In this document: piece after piece, positions 26,974-38,125 of the stretch
Layout of the letters: each line of letters starts with the position of its first letter
How positions within the stretch are numbered: position 1 is the stretch's first letter
Assembly (NCBI RefSeq): GCF_900116545.1
Contig: NZ_FPCK01000001.1
Coordinates: forward strand, 930,001 to 994,000
DNA length: 64,000 nt
DNA from: Devosia crocina
GTDB lineage: Bacteria > Pseudomonadota > Alphaproteobacteria > Rhizobiales > Devosiaceae
Direction of reading: 5' to 3'
The notes under the pieces: model-generated
The model's database searches: none
What the model was told of the DNA's origin: nothing
Seen by the model: only the letters and a program-made list of their open reading frames with translations
Program-made: the position numbers and the translations under genes

Positions 26974-28179
26974 TCAGGCGGCAGGCGCCTCGAACTCGGC
27001 GCGTTCGGGCAGGCCCTTTTCCTTGCGCACCAGATTGATGAAGCGCGTGAACAGGTAGTGGCTGTCCTGCGGGCCGGGACTGGCTTCAGGGTGATACTGC
27101 ACCGAGAAGATCGGTTTGCCGTCGACAGCGAGACCAGCATTGGAATTGTCGAAGAGCGAAATGTGGGTCTGAGTGACGCCGGCGGGCAGGGTGTCCGCAT
27201 CGACCGCGAAACCATGGTTCATCGAGGTGATCTCGACCTTGCCGGTCGTCAGGTCCTTGACGGGGTGATTGGCGCCGTGATGGCCCTGATGCATCTTGCT
27301 GGTCTTGCCGCCAAGGGCTAGGCCCAGGAGCTGGTGGCCGAGGCAGATGCCGAACATGGGCTTGCCGGTTTCCATCAGTTTCTGGATGGTCGGGACGGCA
27401 TATTTGCCAGTCTCGGCCGGATCGCCGGGGCCGTTCGAAAGGAAGACGGCGTCAGGATTGTGCGCAAGAACGTCAGCCGCCGTGGCCGTGGCGGGCACGA
27501 CGGTGACCTTGGCACCCTGATCGGCGAGGCAACGCAGGATATTGCGCTTGGCGCCGTAATCGATGGCAACCACATGGAATTCGGGGTTGTCGAGCGTGCC
27601 ATAGCCCTTGTCCCACTGCCAGCCGGTCTGATCCCAGTGGTAGGTCTGGGCGGTGGTGACTTCCTTGGCGAGGTCGAGACCTTCAAGACCGGGGAAGGCA
27701 CCGAGCTCGGCCTTCATCGAGCCTTCATCGAACTGGCCGGTCGGCTCGTGAGCGATGACGCCATTGGGCATGCCGTGCTCGCGGATGCGCGCAGTCAGGG
27801 CACGCGTGTCGATGCCAGCGATGCCGATGATGTTGCGTTTCTTGAGCCAGGCATCGAGCTTTTCGGCGGCGCGGTAGTTGGACGGATTGGTGATATCGGC
27901 CTTGAGCACGACGCCACGGACACCGGAGAGTGCGGCCATGTTGACCGTTTCGATGTCTTCATCATTGGTGCCGACATTGCCGATGTGGGGGAAGGTGAAG
28001 GTGATGATCTGGCCGGCATAGGAGGGGTCGGTGAGGACTTCCTGGTAGCCGGTCATGGCAGTGTTGAAGCAGACTTCACCGGCGGCGTGGCCGACTGCAC
28101 CGATGCCTTGGCCCTCGAGGCGCGTGCCGTCAGCGAGAATAAGAACTGCGGTCGCGGGGGATTGCTGCCAGCCGGTCAC
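26974..28179 (-). CDS. carA: Carbamoyl-phosphate synthase small subunit
   Basis: The 401-aa protein is the glutaminase subunit that feeds ammonia to CarB. The N-terminal CPSase domain starts TAVLILADGTRLEGQG, and the C-terminal class I glutamine amidotransferase has the catalytic Cys in MFGICLGHQLLG and the His/Glu pair in QYHPEASPGP. The start is GTG at 28179 with GGAGA at spacing 6; an ATG at 28218 would add 13 residues that do not fit the family. It is followed by azlC. Confidence 0.96.
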   Translation of the reverse strand: MTGWQQSPATAVLILADGTRLEGQGIGAVGHAAGEVCFNTAMTGYQEVLTDPSYAGQIITFTFPHIGNVGTNDEDIETVNMAALSGVRGVVLKADITNPSNYRAAEKLDAWLKKRNIIGIAGIDTRALTARIREHGMPNGVIAHEPTGQFDEGSMKAELGAFPGLEGLDLAKEVTTAQTYHWDQTGWQWDKGYGTLDNPEFHVVAIDYGAKRNILRCLADQGAKVTVVPATATAADVLAHNPDAVFLSNGPGDPAETGKYAVPTIQKLMETGKPMFGICLGHQLLGLALGGKTSKMHQGHHGANHPVKDLTTGKVEITSMNHGFAVDADTLPAGVTQTHISLFDNSNAGLAVDGKPIFSVQYHPEASPGPQDSHYLFTRFINLVRKEKGLPERAEFEAPAA

Positions 28180-28366
28180 GGTGGGTCTCCATGCTTGTTT
28201 CACACATTCGCGCGCCAAGGATCCGGCCGGAGCCGGTGCGGGAGCGCTGCGGAAGCTGTCGGTTGAGGCCTCCTCTTAGAAGGCCAAGCCCGATAGCGCA
28301 AGTAGCGCGCTTCCTGTTTCACGCCTATATGGGGACAACAAAATGCATGGCAAGGAGCACACCAAG

Positions 28367-28825
28367 ATGCGCGAAACGATCAGCGAAGGCCTCAAGACGG
28401 CATTGAAGGCCCGCGACCAGCGGCGGACGGGCACCCTGCGCGCCATCAACGCGGCGATCGGGGATCGGGACATTGCCAATCGTGGCGACGGCAAGGGTCC
28501 TGCTACCAATGACGAGATTTTGGCGATGATCCAGAAGATGGTGAAGCAGCGCGAGGAAAGCTTTGCCATCTATGCCCAGGCGGGCCGGGCGGACCTTGCG
28601 ACGGTCGAAAAGGAAGAGATCGACATTCTCAACGAGTTCCTGCCCAAGCCGCTGAGCGATGATGAAGTCGCCGCTGCGATCGAGGCTGCCATCGTGTCGA
28701 GCGGTGCGGCTGAACCCAAGGACATGGGCAAGGTGATCGGCTTGCTGAAAGCCAACTATCCCGGCCGAATCGATTTCGGCAAGGTGAGCGGTCAGGTGCG
28801 TAACGCGCTGGCGGCGAAAGGCTGA
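28367..28825 (+). CDS. GatB/YqeY domain-containing protein
   Basis: The 152-aa protein matches YqeY, a helical protein related to the tRNA-binding tail of GatB. Conserved parts are LKTALKARDQRRTGTLRAI, VKQREESF and the C-terminal KANYPGRIDFGKVSGQVRNAL. Its role is not established; a tRNA amidotransferase link is inferred from the domain. The start at 28367 has AAGGAG upstream. carA diverges from it and dnaG and rpoD lie downstream, the usual rhizobial order with four genes inserted. Confidence 0.93.
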   Translation: MRETISEGLKTALKARDQRRTGTLRAINAAIGDRDIANRGDGKGPATNDEILAMIQKMVKQREESFAIYAQAGRADLATVEKEEIDILNEFLPKPLSDDEVAAAIEAAIVSSGAAEPKDMGKVIGLLKANYPGRIDFGKVSGQVRNALAAKG

Positions 28826-28838
28826 TCTATGGTGGGCG

Positions 28839-28861
28839 GCGCAGTCTCCCGGGGACTGCGC
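28839..28861. other. Hairpin between convergent genes
   Basis: Perfect 8-bp stem GCGCAGTC/GACTGCGC with a 7-nt loop, no T tract. It lies between the convergent yqeY and diguanylate cyclase genes and may mark their 3' ends. Confidence 0.45.
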
Positions 28862-28883
28862 TGCGGCGCGGGTAGCTTGTGGA

Positions 28884-30032
28884 TCAGGCGACCAGCCGCA
28901 GGGCGGCAAGGCGAACCTGGTTGCGGCCGCCGTTCTTGGCGAGATAAAGCGCGGCATCGGCGCGGCTGAGGAGGGCCGAAAAATCTTCCTCGGGACCAGT
29001 TATGGCAAGGCCGATGCTGACGGTCGCGGAGAGCCCCTCATCATCGAGCAGCATGCCGAGCGCGGCATAGGCGGCACGGATGCGTTCGGCGATCAGCTTG
29101 GCGCTTTCCTGGTCGATGGCGGGCAGAACAGCGCAGAACTCCTCGCCGCCGAGGCGGGCTGCGATGTCCCCGCGGCGTAGCTCGGCGCGCAAGATCTGGG
29201 CAAATTGCTGCAACGCGCGATCGCCGCCGGCATGGCCGAAGCGATCATTGACCTGCTTAAAATGATCAAGATCGAACATCAGCACGGCCGTGCGCGGAGC
29301 AGGGGAGGCATTGCCGAAGAGTTCGAAAAGGGCCCGACGGTTAAGCGTGCCGGTGAGCGAATCGGTGTTCGCCTCGGTACGGTGGCGATCGGCGGCGCGC
29401 GCGTGGTGCAGCGTCAGCGTCAGGGCCCCGATGCCGGTCAGGCCCACAAGGGACATGATGGAGTTGAAATCCTCAGCCCAGTTTTCGGGCGGCGCGGTGA
29501 CGACCAATTCGCCTTCGTAGATAATTACTAGCGCGCAGGCGAGAAACGAGAATGCGGTGACGCAGTATATGATGGCGTTGGCATTGAGGGCCACACGCGC
29601 ATGGCCCTTGCTACGCCAATGTTCGACGGCGCAAAGAGTGAGCAGGATCGCCGAGAAGGTGTTCAGCAGAATAAGGCCGATGCCGGTATAGCCGAGCAGA
29701 AACGGTACCGCATTGGCAATCACCATGATCGTGCCGAGAACGATGGGCGGTCGCACGCTGGCGAGAGGGCTCCGGAACTTGCGCACGCCGGCAAAGACGA
29801 AGCTGAAGCCGATCAGGATCAGCGTATAGGGAACCAGATGCTGGGCGAGGCCATAGTGACCGGCCCGCAAGCCCATGATCATCACCGCCGTGACGATAAA
29901 CGCCATGCCCATGGCGCCAAGGACGAGGTAGGTCTCGGAGCGTGCGTTCAACCAGCCGATGAGCAGGGCGAAAAGGAGCGATGCGCTTGAGAACGCGATG
30001 CCGATCAACAGTGTCGCATTGTCGATGACCAT
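28884..30032 (-). CDS. Membrane diguanylate cyclase (GGDEF) with inhibitory site
   Basis: The 382-aa protein has about six membrane segments in residues 1-200 and a C-terminal GGDEF domain with the active-site variant GGEEF, preceded by DSLTGTLNRRALFE and FDLDHFKQVNDRFGH. RRGD stands five residues before GGEEF and is a proper RxxD product-inhibition site. It should make cyclic di-GMP from two GTP under feedback control. The start at 30032 has GGAG upstream; an ATG eight codons earlier is possible. The membrane part resembles other DGC sensors without a known ligand. Confidence 0.93.
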   Translation of the reverse strand: MVIDNATLLIGIAFSSASLLFALLIGWLNARSETYLVLGAMGMAFIVTAVMIMGLRAGHYGLAQHLVPYTLILIGFSFVFAGVRKFRSPLASVRPPIVLGTIMVIANAVPFLLGYTGIGLILLNTFSAILLTLCAVEHWRSKGHARVALNANAIIYCVTAFSFLACALVIIYEGELVVTAPPENWAEDFNSIMSLVGLTGIGALTLTLHHARAADRHRTEANTDSLTGTLNRRALFELFGNASPAPRTAVLMFDLDHFKQVNDRFGHAGGDRALQQFAQILRAELRRGDIAARLGGEEFCAVLPAIDQESAKLIAERIRAAYAALGMLLDDEGLSATVSIGLAITGPEEDFSALLSRADAALYLAKNGGRNQVRLAALRLVA

Positions 30033-30134
30033 AAGAACTCCGACCGCTACGGCCATTATTAGCGGCCAAACTCACAATGCTCCCTAAAGGCGCATGCGCA
30101 ATTATACCAGTCGATAATCACACTTTTGATAACC

Positions 30135-31319
30135 CTATTCCGCCGGAGCAGGAATAGGCGGGGTGGCGCCGGTGCGCCGATCCCAAATGGCCGACAGCAA
30201 AGCAATTGCTGCCGATAGAGCCGAGCATGCCGCCCCGATCAGTGGCAGTACGCCATAGCCAAAGCCGGCATCGATCAAAGCCGCACCCAGGATGGCGCCG
30301 ATGGCGATGCCGACATTGAAGCCAGTGGGGATGAGCGCTGAAACCAGATTGGGCGCATCGGCTGCCCAGGCAAGGACGCGGGACTGGACAGGCGACCCGA
30401 AGGCGAAGTTGACGCCACCCCAGATGATGGTGGTGACGGCCATCAGCATCGGATAGGGGCTGACAAAATACATGGCGGTGAACATCACCGCCTGAAGCGC
30501 GAGAATGGTGATCAGCGATGGCATGAGCCGCCAATCGGCGAGGCGCCCGCCGATGAAGACGCCGACCGTCGAGCCGACGCCATAAAGCAGCAAGAGCCAT
30601 GGCACCAGACCTTCATCAAGCCCGGTCACCTCGGTCAGGAGCGGGGCGACATAGGTGAAAAGGCTATATTGGCCGATCATCACCAGAACGGTGATGGCGA
30701 GGCAGGTAATGATCGGGGGGCGGCCGAGCACCCTGAACTCGCGCATGAAGCTGCCCGAGGTCGTGGCGCTTGCCACATTGCGCGGCAGGAAAAATGCGAC
30801 AGCCAGCGTCGCCACCAAGCCAATGGCGCCCACGGCCCAAAAAGTTGCGCGCCAATCGAAGGCATTGCCGATAGCTGTGCCGCCGGGGACCCCGAGAATG
30901 TTGGAAACGGTCAGCCCCGAAAGGATCAGCGCTACCGCAAAGCCGCGCTTTTCTGGCGCAACGATGCTGACCGCGACGATGGCGGCAATGCCGAAATAGG
31001 CGCCATGGACCACCGAAACGAGAATGCGGGCCAGCATCAGCAGCTCAAATGTCGGGGCAATGGCGCACAGAACCTGTCCGACGACAAAAACACTGCCCAA
31101 AAGCAGGATCAGGACCTTGCGGGTCAGCTTCTTGGTGGCAACGGCGAGCAGCGGTCCACCGATGGCGATGCCAATGGCATAGAAGGAGATCAGGTATCCG
31201 GCGACAGGGATCGTCACACCCAGTCCCCTCGCGACATCGGGCAGAATGCCGGCGATGACGAATTCTGCGGTGCCAAAGGCGAAGGCCGCAAGGAAAAGAG
31301 CGATCAGGGGCAGGGACAT
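30135..31319 (-). CDS. MFS transporter, AraJ-like drug/sugar efflux
   Basis: The 394-aa inner-membrane protein has 12 hydrophobic segments and belongs to the DHA1 group of the major facilitator superfamily, with AFAFGTAEFVIAGILPDVA in TM1 and the conserved GTAEF motif of AraJ/NepI/YdhP-like exporters. The TM5 motif GLTVSNILGVPGGTAIG is typical of proton-driven efflux. The substrate is unknown. The start at 31319 begins directly with TM1, and the upstream open frame codes for no membrane segment. Confidence 0.92.
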   Translation of the reverse strand: MSLPLIALFLAAFAFGTAEFVIAGILPDVARGLGVTIPVAGYLISFYAIGIAIGGPLLAVATKKLTRKVLILLLGSVFVVGQVLCAIAPTFELLMLARILVSVVHGAYFGIAAIVAVSIVAPEKRGFAVALILSGLTVSNILGVPGGTAIGNAFDWRATFWAVGAIGLVATLAVAFFLPRNVASATTSGSFMREFRVLGRPPIITCLAITVLVMIGQYSLFTYVAPLLTEVTGLDEGLVPWLLLLYGVGSTVGVFIGGRLADWRLMPSLITILALQAVMFTAMYFVSPYPMLMAVTTIIWGGVNFAFGSPVQSRVLAWAADAPNLVSALIPTGFNVGIAIGAILGAALIDAGFGYGVLPLIGAACSALSAAIALLSAIWDRRTGATPPIPAPAE

Positions 31320-31492
31320 CGTTTCGACCGCCCGTGGCGGCTCCAATTGAGCGCGTCTCTTTCCATGGCAGGCAAGGCGGCACAATCCATATTTTGCCTG
31401 GCCCGCTTTAGAAAATCTGCAATGGAGCGGCAATCGTTTGGTGGCAAGACAATCCCAGTTTAAGCTTATCGCGGGCAATCAGGGGATATTCC

Positions 31493-32053
31493 ATGGCTAT
31501 TTCGCAGACAACCAAACGTCGCTTCGCCTTCGCGACCGCCTTGCGCGGGGTGCTGATGCTGATTGCCGGGATCTACGCGATCCTTTTTCCGGCAGATGCT
31601 TTAACGGTGCTGATCCTGTTCGGCGGCGTCCTGCTGATCATCGACGGCGCGCTGGGCCTGTGGAGCCTTACCTTCGGCGGCGGCAAGAGCGGCAATTACT
31701 GGTTCGATATCATCGGCAATGCGCTGTCGCTGCTTCTGGGCGTGCTGTTTTTCATCCAGCCGCTGATCGCAACGATCTTTACAGCGACGTTTCTCGGCAC
31801 CGTTGTCGGGCTCGCTGCGCTGTTTGTGGGTGTGATGCAGATCGTCGTGGTGGTTCGGGAGCGGGAAAGCTATGCCCGCATCTGGCCGGTGGTGCTGTCC
31901 GGCATCGCCTATGTGCTTCTGGGACTGGTGTTCCTGCTGTTTCCGCTGTTGACGGCGACAGTGGGCATGATCCTTGGTGGTTTCTTGCTCGTGATGTTTT
32001 CTCTGGGGCTTTTCGGCTGGGCCTGGCGGCTCTACCAATCGAGCAGAGGGTAG
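31493..32053 (+). CDS. HdeD-family membrane protein
   Basis: The 186-aa protein has six membrane segments and matches the DUF308/HdeD family. Pairs of conserved patterns, ALRGVLMLIAGIYAILFP and PVVLSGIAYVLLGLVFLLFP, reflect internal duplication. In E. coli HdeD protects at high cell density in acid, but the mechanism is not known. It diverges from the MFS gene. Confidence 0.9.
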   Translation: MAISQTTKRRFAFATALRGVLMLIAGIYAILFPADALTVLILFGGVLLIIDGALGLWSLTFGGGKSGNYWFDIIGNALSLLLGVLFFIQPLIATIFTATFLGTVVGLAALFVGVMQIVVVVRERESYARIWPVVLSGIAYVLLGLVFLLFPLLTATVGMILGGFLLVMFSLGLFGWAWRLYQSSRG

Positions 32054-32059
32054 GCGGAT

Positions 32060-32452
32060 CTAGCGATATCTGACGCTGACGCCCGCGACAGTGTCGTCGG
32101 CTCGCAGGGGGGCTGTTCCCGTTGGGGCCGTCAGGGCGATGGCATGGGCATCGATCCAGGCGGGCTCCAGAGCGGCACTGGCCGCAACTGAATAGAAGCT
32201 GGCGGCGTCGAAGGGGATCTCTTCAGCCGCCGGCACCAATGCTGCCTGGGTATTGGCCTCGGTTTGCCCACACTCGCGCGAGAAAATGACGAGGTCGAAG
32301 CGGCCGTCCGGAGATGTCAGGCGTTCCTGCTCTTCAACGGTGCAGGTGGGCACAAGATCGGCCACGATCCAGAGCGTGGCGCCGATCACCAGCGCCGGGC
32401 CGAGCGTGAGGCCGATAAGCACGAGCGGTGGCATCTTGGAACGAGGAGCCAT
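32060..32452 (-). CDS. Hypothetical membrane-anchored protein
   Basis: The 130-aa protein has one N-terminal membrane segment (about residues 8-30, PLVLIGLTLGPALVIGATLW) and a soluble periplasmic part with two Cys (PTCTVEE, RECGQTE). The sequence SPDGRFDLVIFSRECG suggests a small beta-rich domain that I do not recognise. It converges with the HdeD gene (6 nt apart) and diverges from dnaG. Confidence 0.72.
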   Translation of the reverse strand: MAPRSKMPPLVLIGLTLGPALVIGATLWIVADLVPTCTVEEQERLTSPDGRFDLVIFSRECGQTEANTQAALVPAAEEIPFDAASFYSVAASAALEPAWIDAHAIALTAPTGTAPLRADDTVAGVSVRYR

Positions 32453-32507
32453 GGTGCATAACCTAACCTATTGCGTGACTTTTGCTGGTTGAGTGCCTAG
32501 TTAGCCG

Positions 32508-34439
32508 ATGCGCTTTTCTGATCAGTTCCTCGACGAGATCCGCCAGCGCCTGCCGATCACGCAGGTTGTGGGCGAACACGTGCTCTGGGACAAGCGCAAA
32601 TCGCAGCCCGGCAAAGGGGACATGTGGGCCTGCTGCCCCTTCCATGCCGAAAAAAGCCCGAGCTTCCATGCCGATGACCGGCGCGGGATATATCATTGCT
32701 TCGGATGCGGAGCGAGCGGGGATCACTTTCGCTTTTTGACCGAAAAGGCCGGGATGAGTTTTCCGGAAGCGGTGGAAAAGCTGGCCGGAATGGCCGGTGT
32801 TCCCATGCCCGCTCGCGACGAACGGACCGAAAAGCGCGAAGCGGCGCAAAAGGGTCTCGTCGAGGTCATGGAGCTCGCAACCAGATATTTCGAGGCAGCA
32901 CTGGCCCACAATATCGGGGCGCGAGCTCGGGGCTATCTGCTCGACCGCGGTGTTTCGCCTATGAGCCAGACGCGTTTCCGCATCGGTTTTGCCCCTGATA
33001 GTCGTAATGGGCTGAAGGAGCATCTGGCGGCCAACGGGGTTTCGGCTCAGGCCATGGTCGATGCGGGGCTCGTTACCAGCCGGGATGATGATCCACTGAC
33101 TTATGATCGCTTCCGCAATCGCGTGATGTTTCCGATCACCGATTTCCGCGGGCGCATCATCGCGTTTGGCGGCCGCGCGCTGAGCCCGGATGTGCCGGCC
33201 AAATATCTCAACTCGCCGGAAACCAGTCTCTTTTCCAAGCGGCAGACGCTCTACAACGGGCAGTCCGCGCGTACTGCTGCCCGGGACGGGGCGAGCGTGA
33301 TCGTGGTCGAGGGGTATCTCGACGTGATCTCTGCAGTGGCGGCGGGGTTCGAAGGCACGGTCGCGCCGCTCGGAACGGCCCTGACCGAAGAGCATTTGCA
33401 GCTGCTGTGGCGCATGAGCGATGTGCCGGTGCTGTGTTTCGATGGCGACAAGGCGGGTCTCAAGGCGGCCGAGCGGGCGATGGATCTGGTGCTGCCGCAC
33501 CTCAAGCCGGGCCAGACCGTCAAGATCGCAACGCTGCCGGAGGGGCAGGACCCCGATGACCTGATCAAGTCCCATGGACGCGCAGCCTTTGCCGAGGTGA
33601 TCGAGAAGGCGCGCAGCCTTTCGGACATGATCTGGAGCCTGGAAACCGGAGGGTTGGTGCCGGATGCGCCAGAAGAGCGCGCGGCGCTGCAGGCGCGTTT
33701 GCGCGAGCGCGCCAATTCGGTGCAGGACGCTACCGTGCGCTTCCACTACCAGCAGGCGTTCGACGAGAAGCTGAAGGCGTTCTTCGCGCCGATCCGCCAG
33801 GGCAGGGATGGCGGGCGGGGGCGCCCATCCTATGGGCAGAGCGGGGCCTATGGCTTTCCCTCGCGCGGTACGCCCCGCTCGGTGGTCTCGGACACATTGC
33901 GCAATTCACGCCTTGTCCGGGGTGGTGCCGGAATCGATCCCACCCCACGCGAGGCGACGATCATCCTGACGCTCGTCAATCATCCCGCGCTTGTGGAAGA
34001 CAAGTTCGAGGCCCTGGCGGCGCTCGATTGCGAAACGCCGGCGGCGCAGAAGGTCCTCAGCGACATCCTGACACTTGTGGTTCGGCACCACGATATCTCT
34101 GCCGATGACCTGCAGGCGGCGCTGGGTATCCGCGGCCATGGGCCGACGCTTGGGCGCATGGCCGACACTCTGGTGCGCCAAGGCGTGTGGCAGGTGAGCA
34201 GCAGCACGGCGCTGGCCGATGCGGAAACAGGATTAAGTCATGCCCTGGCCTTGCATAACAAGAAAGTTCAGCTAAATAGGGAACTCAAGGCAGCCGAAGC
34301 GGCGCTGGGCGAAGACCCGAGCGATGAAACCTTTGAAAGGCTGCGAGACATCAAGAACCAGATTACCACTGTCGATGGCACAGAGGCATTGATCGAAGGA
34401 TTTGGTTCGTTATCAGGACGCGCGACTCGCAGTTTTTAG
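32508..34439 (+). CDS. dnaG: DNA primase
   Basis: The 643-aa enzyme makes RNA primers for replication. The N-terminal zinc finger has Cys43, His46, Cys64 and Cys67 (CHC2 type), the catalytic TOPRIM domain has VVEGYLDVI and FDGDKAG (about residues 265-350), and the C-terminal helical part binds DnaB. The MRFSDQFLDEIRQR start is the common alphaproteobacterial one. rpoD follows 188 nt downstream, the classic macromolecular synthesis arrangement without rpsU, which lies elsewhere at 53208. Confidence 0.97.
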   Translation: MRFSDQFLDEIRQRLPITQVVGEHVLWDKRKSQPGKGDMWACCPFHAEKSPSFHADDRRGIYHCFGCGASGDHFRFLTEKAGMSFPEAVEKLAGMAGVPMPARDERTEKREAAQKGLVEVMELATRYFEAALAHNIGARARGYLLDRGVSPMSQTRFRIGFAPDSRNGLKEHLAANGVSAQAMVDAGLVTSRDDDPLTYDRFRNRVMFPITDFRGRIIAFGGRALSPDVPAKYLNSPETSLFSKRQTLYNGQSARTAARDGASVIVVEGYLDVISAVAAGFEGTVAPLGTALTEEHLQLLWRMSDVPVLCFDGDKAGLKAAERAMDLVLPHLKPGQTVKIATLPEGQDPDDLIKSHGRAAFAEVIEKARSLSDMIWSLETGGLVPDAPEERAALQARLRERANSVQDATVRFHYQQAFDEKLKAFFAPIRQGRDGGRGRPSYGQSGAYGFPSRGTPRSVVSDTLRNSRLVRGGAGIDPTPREATIILTLVNHPALVEDKFEALAALDCETPAAQKVLSDILTLVVRHHDISADDLQAALGIRGHGPTLGRMADTLVRQGVWQVSSSTALADAETGLSHALALHNKKVQLNRELKAAEAALGEDPSDETFERLRDIKNQITTVDGTEALIEGFGSLSGRATRSF

Positions 34440-34502
34440 AGCATGACTCTGAAGGCCGGCGAAGACGCGCGATTTCGCATATGGCGGTACGGCCGATGCG
34501 TC

Positions 34503-34543
34503 CCGAGGCGAGCCATGATAACCCTGGTGTGTTAACGCCTCGG
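34503..34543 (+). other. Hairpin in the dnaG-rpoD intergenic region
   Basis: Perfect 8-bp stem CCGAGGCG (34503-34510) / CGCCTCGG (34536-34543) with a 25-nt loop. It has no T tract and may be an mRNA processing or attenuation site between dnaG and rpoD, by analogy with the E. coli operon. Confidence 0.4.
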
Positions 34544-34627
34544 TGACCAAACCTTTACCTTGTCTTGAGTCGTCACCACCTATGACAAGTCCGGCGCCCG
34601 AAGCCCACGGGCCCCGAGGAGTAGCAG

Positions 34628-36688
<2,061 letters not shown>

Positions 36689-36702
36689 GTAGGTGGCTGA
36701 CT

Positions 36703-36972
36703 ATGCCGACGATTGCGTTGTTCTTCGGCATGGTTGTCCAGATGTACTGGCGCGACCACGCGCCACCGCATTTCCACGTGTTCTACCAAGGCTATGAGGG
36801 CAGTATTGCCATTGAGACCGGCGAGTTGATCGCCGGTAATTTACCAAAGACCGCCAAACGGTTGCTCCGGGATTGGACGGCAACCCATCGCACCGAATTG
36901 CTGGAGAATTGGGATCGCGGTAGGCTTCAAATGCCGTTCAACTCAATCCAGGGAGCCGACTATGACGATTGA
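36703..36972 (+). CDS. DUF4160 domain protein
   Basis: The 89-aa protein matches DUF4160: IALFFGMVVQMYW, then DHAPPHFHVFYQG and the FHV-centred core, with NLPKTAKRLLRDWTATHR after it. Function is unknown; it is usually found beside DUF2442 genes and the pairs have been proposed to behave like toxin-antitoxin modules. It begins 14 nt after rpoD and its last codons overlap the start of the next gene by 11 nt, so it is translated in a coupled cluster. Confidence 0.88.
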   Translation: MPTIALFFGMVVQMYWRDHAPPHFHVFYQGYEGSIAIETGELIAGNLPKTAKRLLRDWTATHRTELLENWDRGRLQMPFNSIQGADYDD

Positions 36973-37243
36973 ATATGTGACGGTTGCTTCTTTGAAGGCG
37001 TTGCCTGACTACCGTCTCCATCTTGTGTTCAGCAATGGCGATGAGGGTATCAGGGACTTCTCCGATATTCTGGAAGATGCGGGTCCGATGATCTCGCCGC
37101 TGCGCGACGAGGCGGTATTCCGCAAAGCGTTTCTGACCTATGGCGTTCCGACTTGGCCCAATGGTCTTCAGCTCGATCCGACGAACTTGCGACTGGAACT
37201 GGCTGAACGTGGCCTTCTGTCCCATCCCGTGGCGGCTGAGTAG
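36962..37243 (+). CDS. DUF2442 domain protein, copy 1
   Basis: The 93-aa protein matches DUF2442: a beta-strand start (EYVTVASLKALPDYRLHLVFSNG split around the turn), DFSDIL, SPLRDEAVFRKAF and TWPNGLQLDPTNLRLE. It is the usual genetic partner of DUF4160. The ATG lies within the DUF4160 gene. A second DUF2442 gene starts at the next base after its stop. Confidence 0.88.
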   Translation: MTIEYVTVASLKALPDYRLHLVFSNGDEGIRDFSDILEDAGPMISPLRDEAVFRKAFLTYGVPTWPNGLQLDPTNLRLELAERGLLSHPVAAE

Positions 37244-37537
37244 TTGGGCGCACCGGTCAAAGTCACCGCGCTGCGGGCCAGCGTGCCGTTCAAGCTGCAG
37301 GTGACGTTCTCGGATGGCACGTTCGGCACGTTCAACGCTGCCGATATGCTTGGTGAGCGCGGCGAAGGAACGGAGCCGCTGCGCGACAGGCGGTACTTTG
37401 CCAAGGTCGAACTCGTCAACGGCAAGCCGATTTGGCCCAACTACTTTGACATCTCGCCGCTTTGGCTGCAGGAGGAGATGGAGAAACGGGGCGAACTCGA
37501 GCGTCCCAAGCCTGTGCGTCGCATGATAACGGAGTAG
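37244..37537 (+). CDS. DUF2442 domain protein, copy 2
   Basis: The 97-aa protein is a paralogue of the previous one, with the same layout (LQVTFSDGTFGTFNAADML, EPLRDRRYFAKV, PIWPNYFDISPLWLQEEM). It starts with TTG directly after the stop of copy 1, so reinitiation by the same ribosome is likely. The two copies are clearly diverged (about one third identical by eye). HlyU-like gene follows after 3 nt. Confidence 0.8.
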   Translation: MGAPVKVTALRASVPFKLQVTFSDGTFGTFNAADMLGERGEGTEPLRDRRYFAKVELVNGKPIWPNYFDISPLWLQEEMEKRGELERPKPVRRMITE

Positions 37538-37540
37538 CCC

Positions 37541-37834
37541 ATGTCGTTCTGGAAGAAGATCTTTGGTGGCGGTGAAGACAATCAGGCCGCCCCGGCTGGC
37601 GACAAGGTGCTCGGTGAAGAAACGCACAAGGGCTTTCTGATCAAAGCCATCGAGATGAAGGCCGGCAGCGAATATCAACTGGCCGGCACGATCGAGAAAG
37701 AGCTCGATGGCGAGCTCAAAACATACAAGTTCATCCGCGCCGACCGGATGAGCTCCAAGGATGATCTGATTGCCTTAGCCATCGGCAAGGGGCGCCAGAT
37801 CATCGATGAACAGGGGGACGCGATCTTCCGCTGA
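37541..37834 (+). CDS. HlyU-family protein
   Basis: The 97-aa protein matches HlyU (PF10115): MSFWKKIFGGG start, HKGFLIKAIEMKAGSEYQLAG and KFIRADRMSSKDDLIALAIGKGRQIIDEQG. It is named after the Vibrio hemolysin regulator, but the rhizobial members are small and without a clear DNA-binding motif, so the regulatory function is not proven. It begins 3 nt after the DUF2442 stop and is closed by a terminator at 37858. Confidence 0.9.
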   Translation: MSFWKKIFGGGEDNQAAPAGDKVLGEETHKGFLIKAIEMKAGSEYQLAGTIEKELDGELKTYKFIRADRMSSKDDLIALAIGKGRQIIDEQGDAIFR

Positions 37835-37857
37835 CCTCACTCGCAGATTTGCTTTTC

Positions 37858-37890
37858 GACCGCGGGCCCCTCGGCTCGCGGTCTGTTTTT
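37858..37890 (+). terminator. Terminator after hlyU-like gene
   Basis: Perfect 7-bp stem GACCGCG (37858-37864) / CGCGGTC (37877-37883), 12-nt loop, then TGTTTTT. It ends the rpoD-downstream cluster. Confidence 0.85.
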
Positions 37891-37903
37891 GAAGGATCGC
37901 ATC

Positions 37904-38125
37904 ATGGCCAAGAAGCCAACCGCCCGCACTGAATTCGTGATGTTCGACGTCGTCTATGAAGACGGCTCGCAGCGCTCCAACCGCAAGGTCGATGCCAACC
38001 TCCTCGGTGGTTTGGACGGCGATGAACCGGCACGCACCGCCATCGAAGAGCAGGATCGGGCAATTTCCGAAAAGTCCGGCGTTCCGCCGCTGGCGATCAA
38101 ATCGATCAAGCGCTCAGGCAAGTAG
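37904..38125 (+). CDS. Small hypothetical protein
   Basis: The 73-aa protein is basic at the start (MAKKPTARTEFVMFDVVYEDGSQRS) and has a mixed strand-helix appearance with no recognised domain. GAAGGA precedes the ATG. Similar short proteins are common in rhizobia and some are annotated near DUF2442 clusters. It converges with the UDG-like gene, the two overlapping by 12 nt at their 3' ends. Confidence 0.7.
   Translation: MAKKPTARTEFVMFDVVYEDGSQRSNRKVDANLLGGLDGDEPARTAIEEQDRAISEKSGVPPLAIKSIKRSGK

Noticed and set aside
32463..33746. A 427-codon minus-strand frame opposite dnaG.
   Set aside because: Shadow of dnaG with Arg/His-rich random composition.
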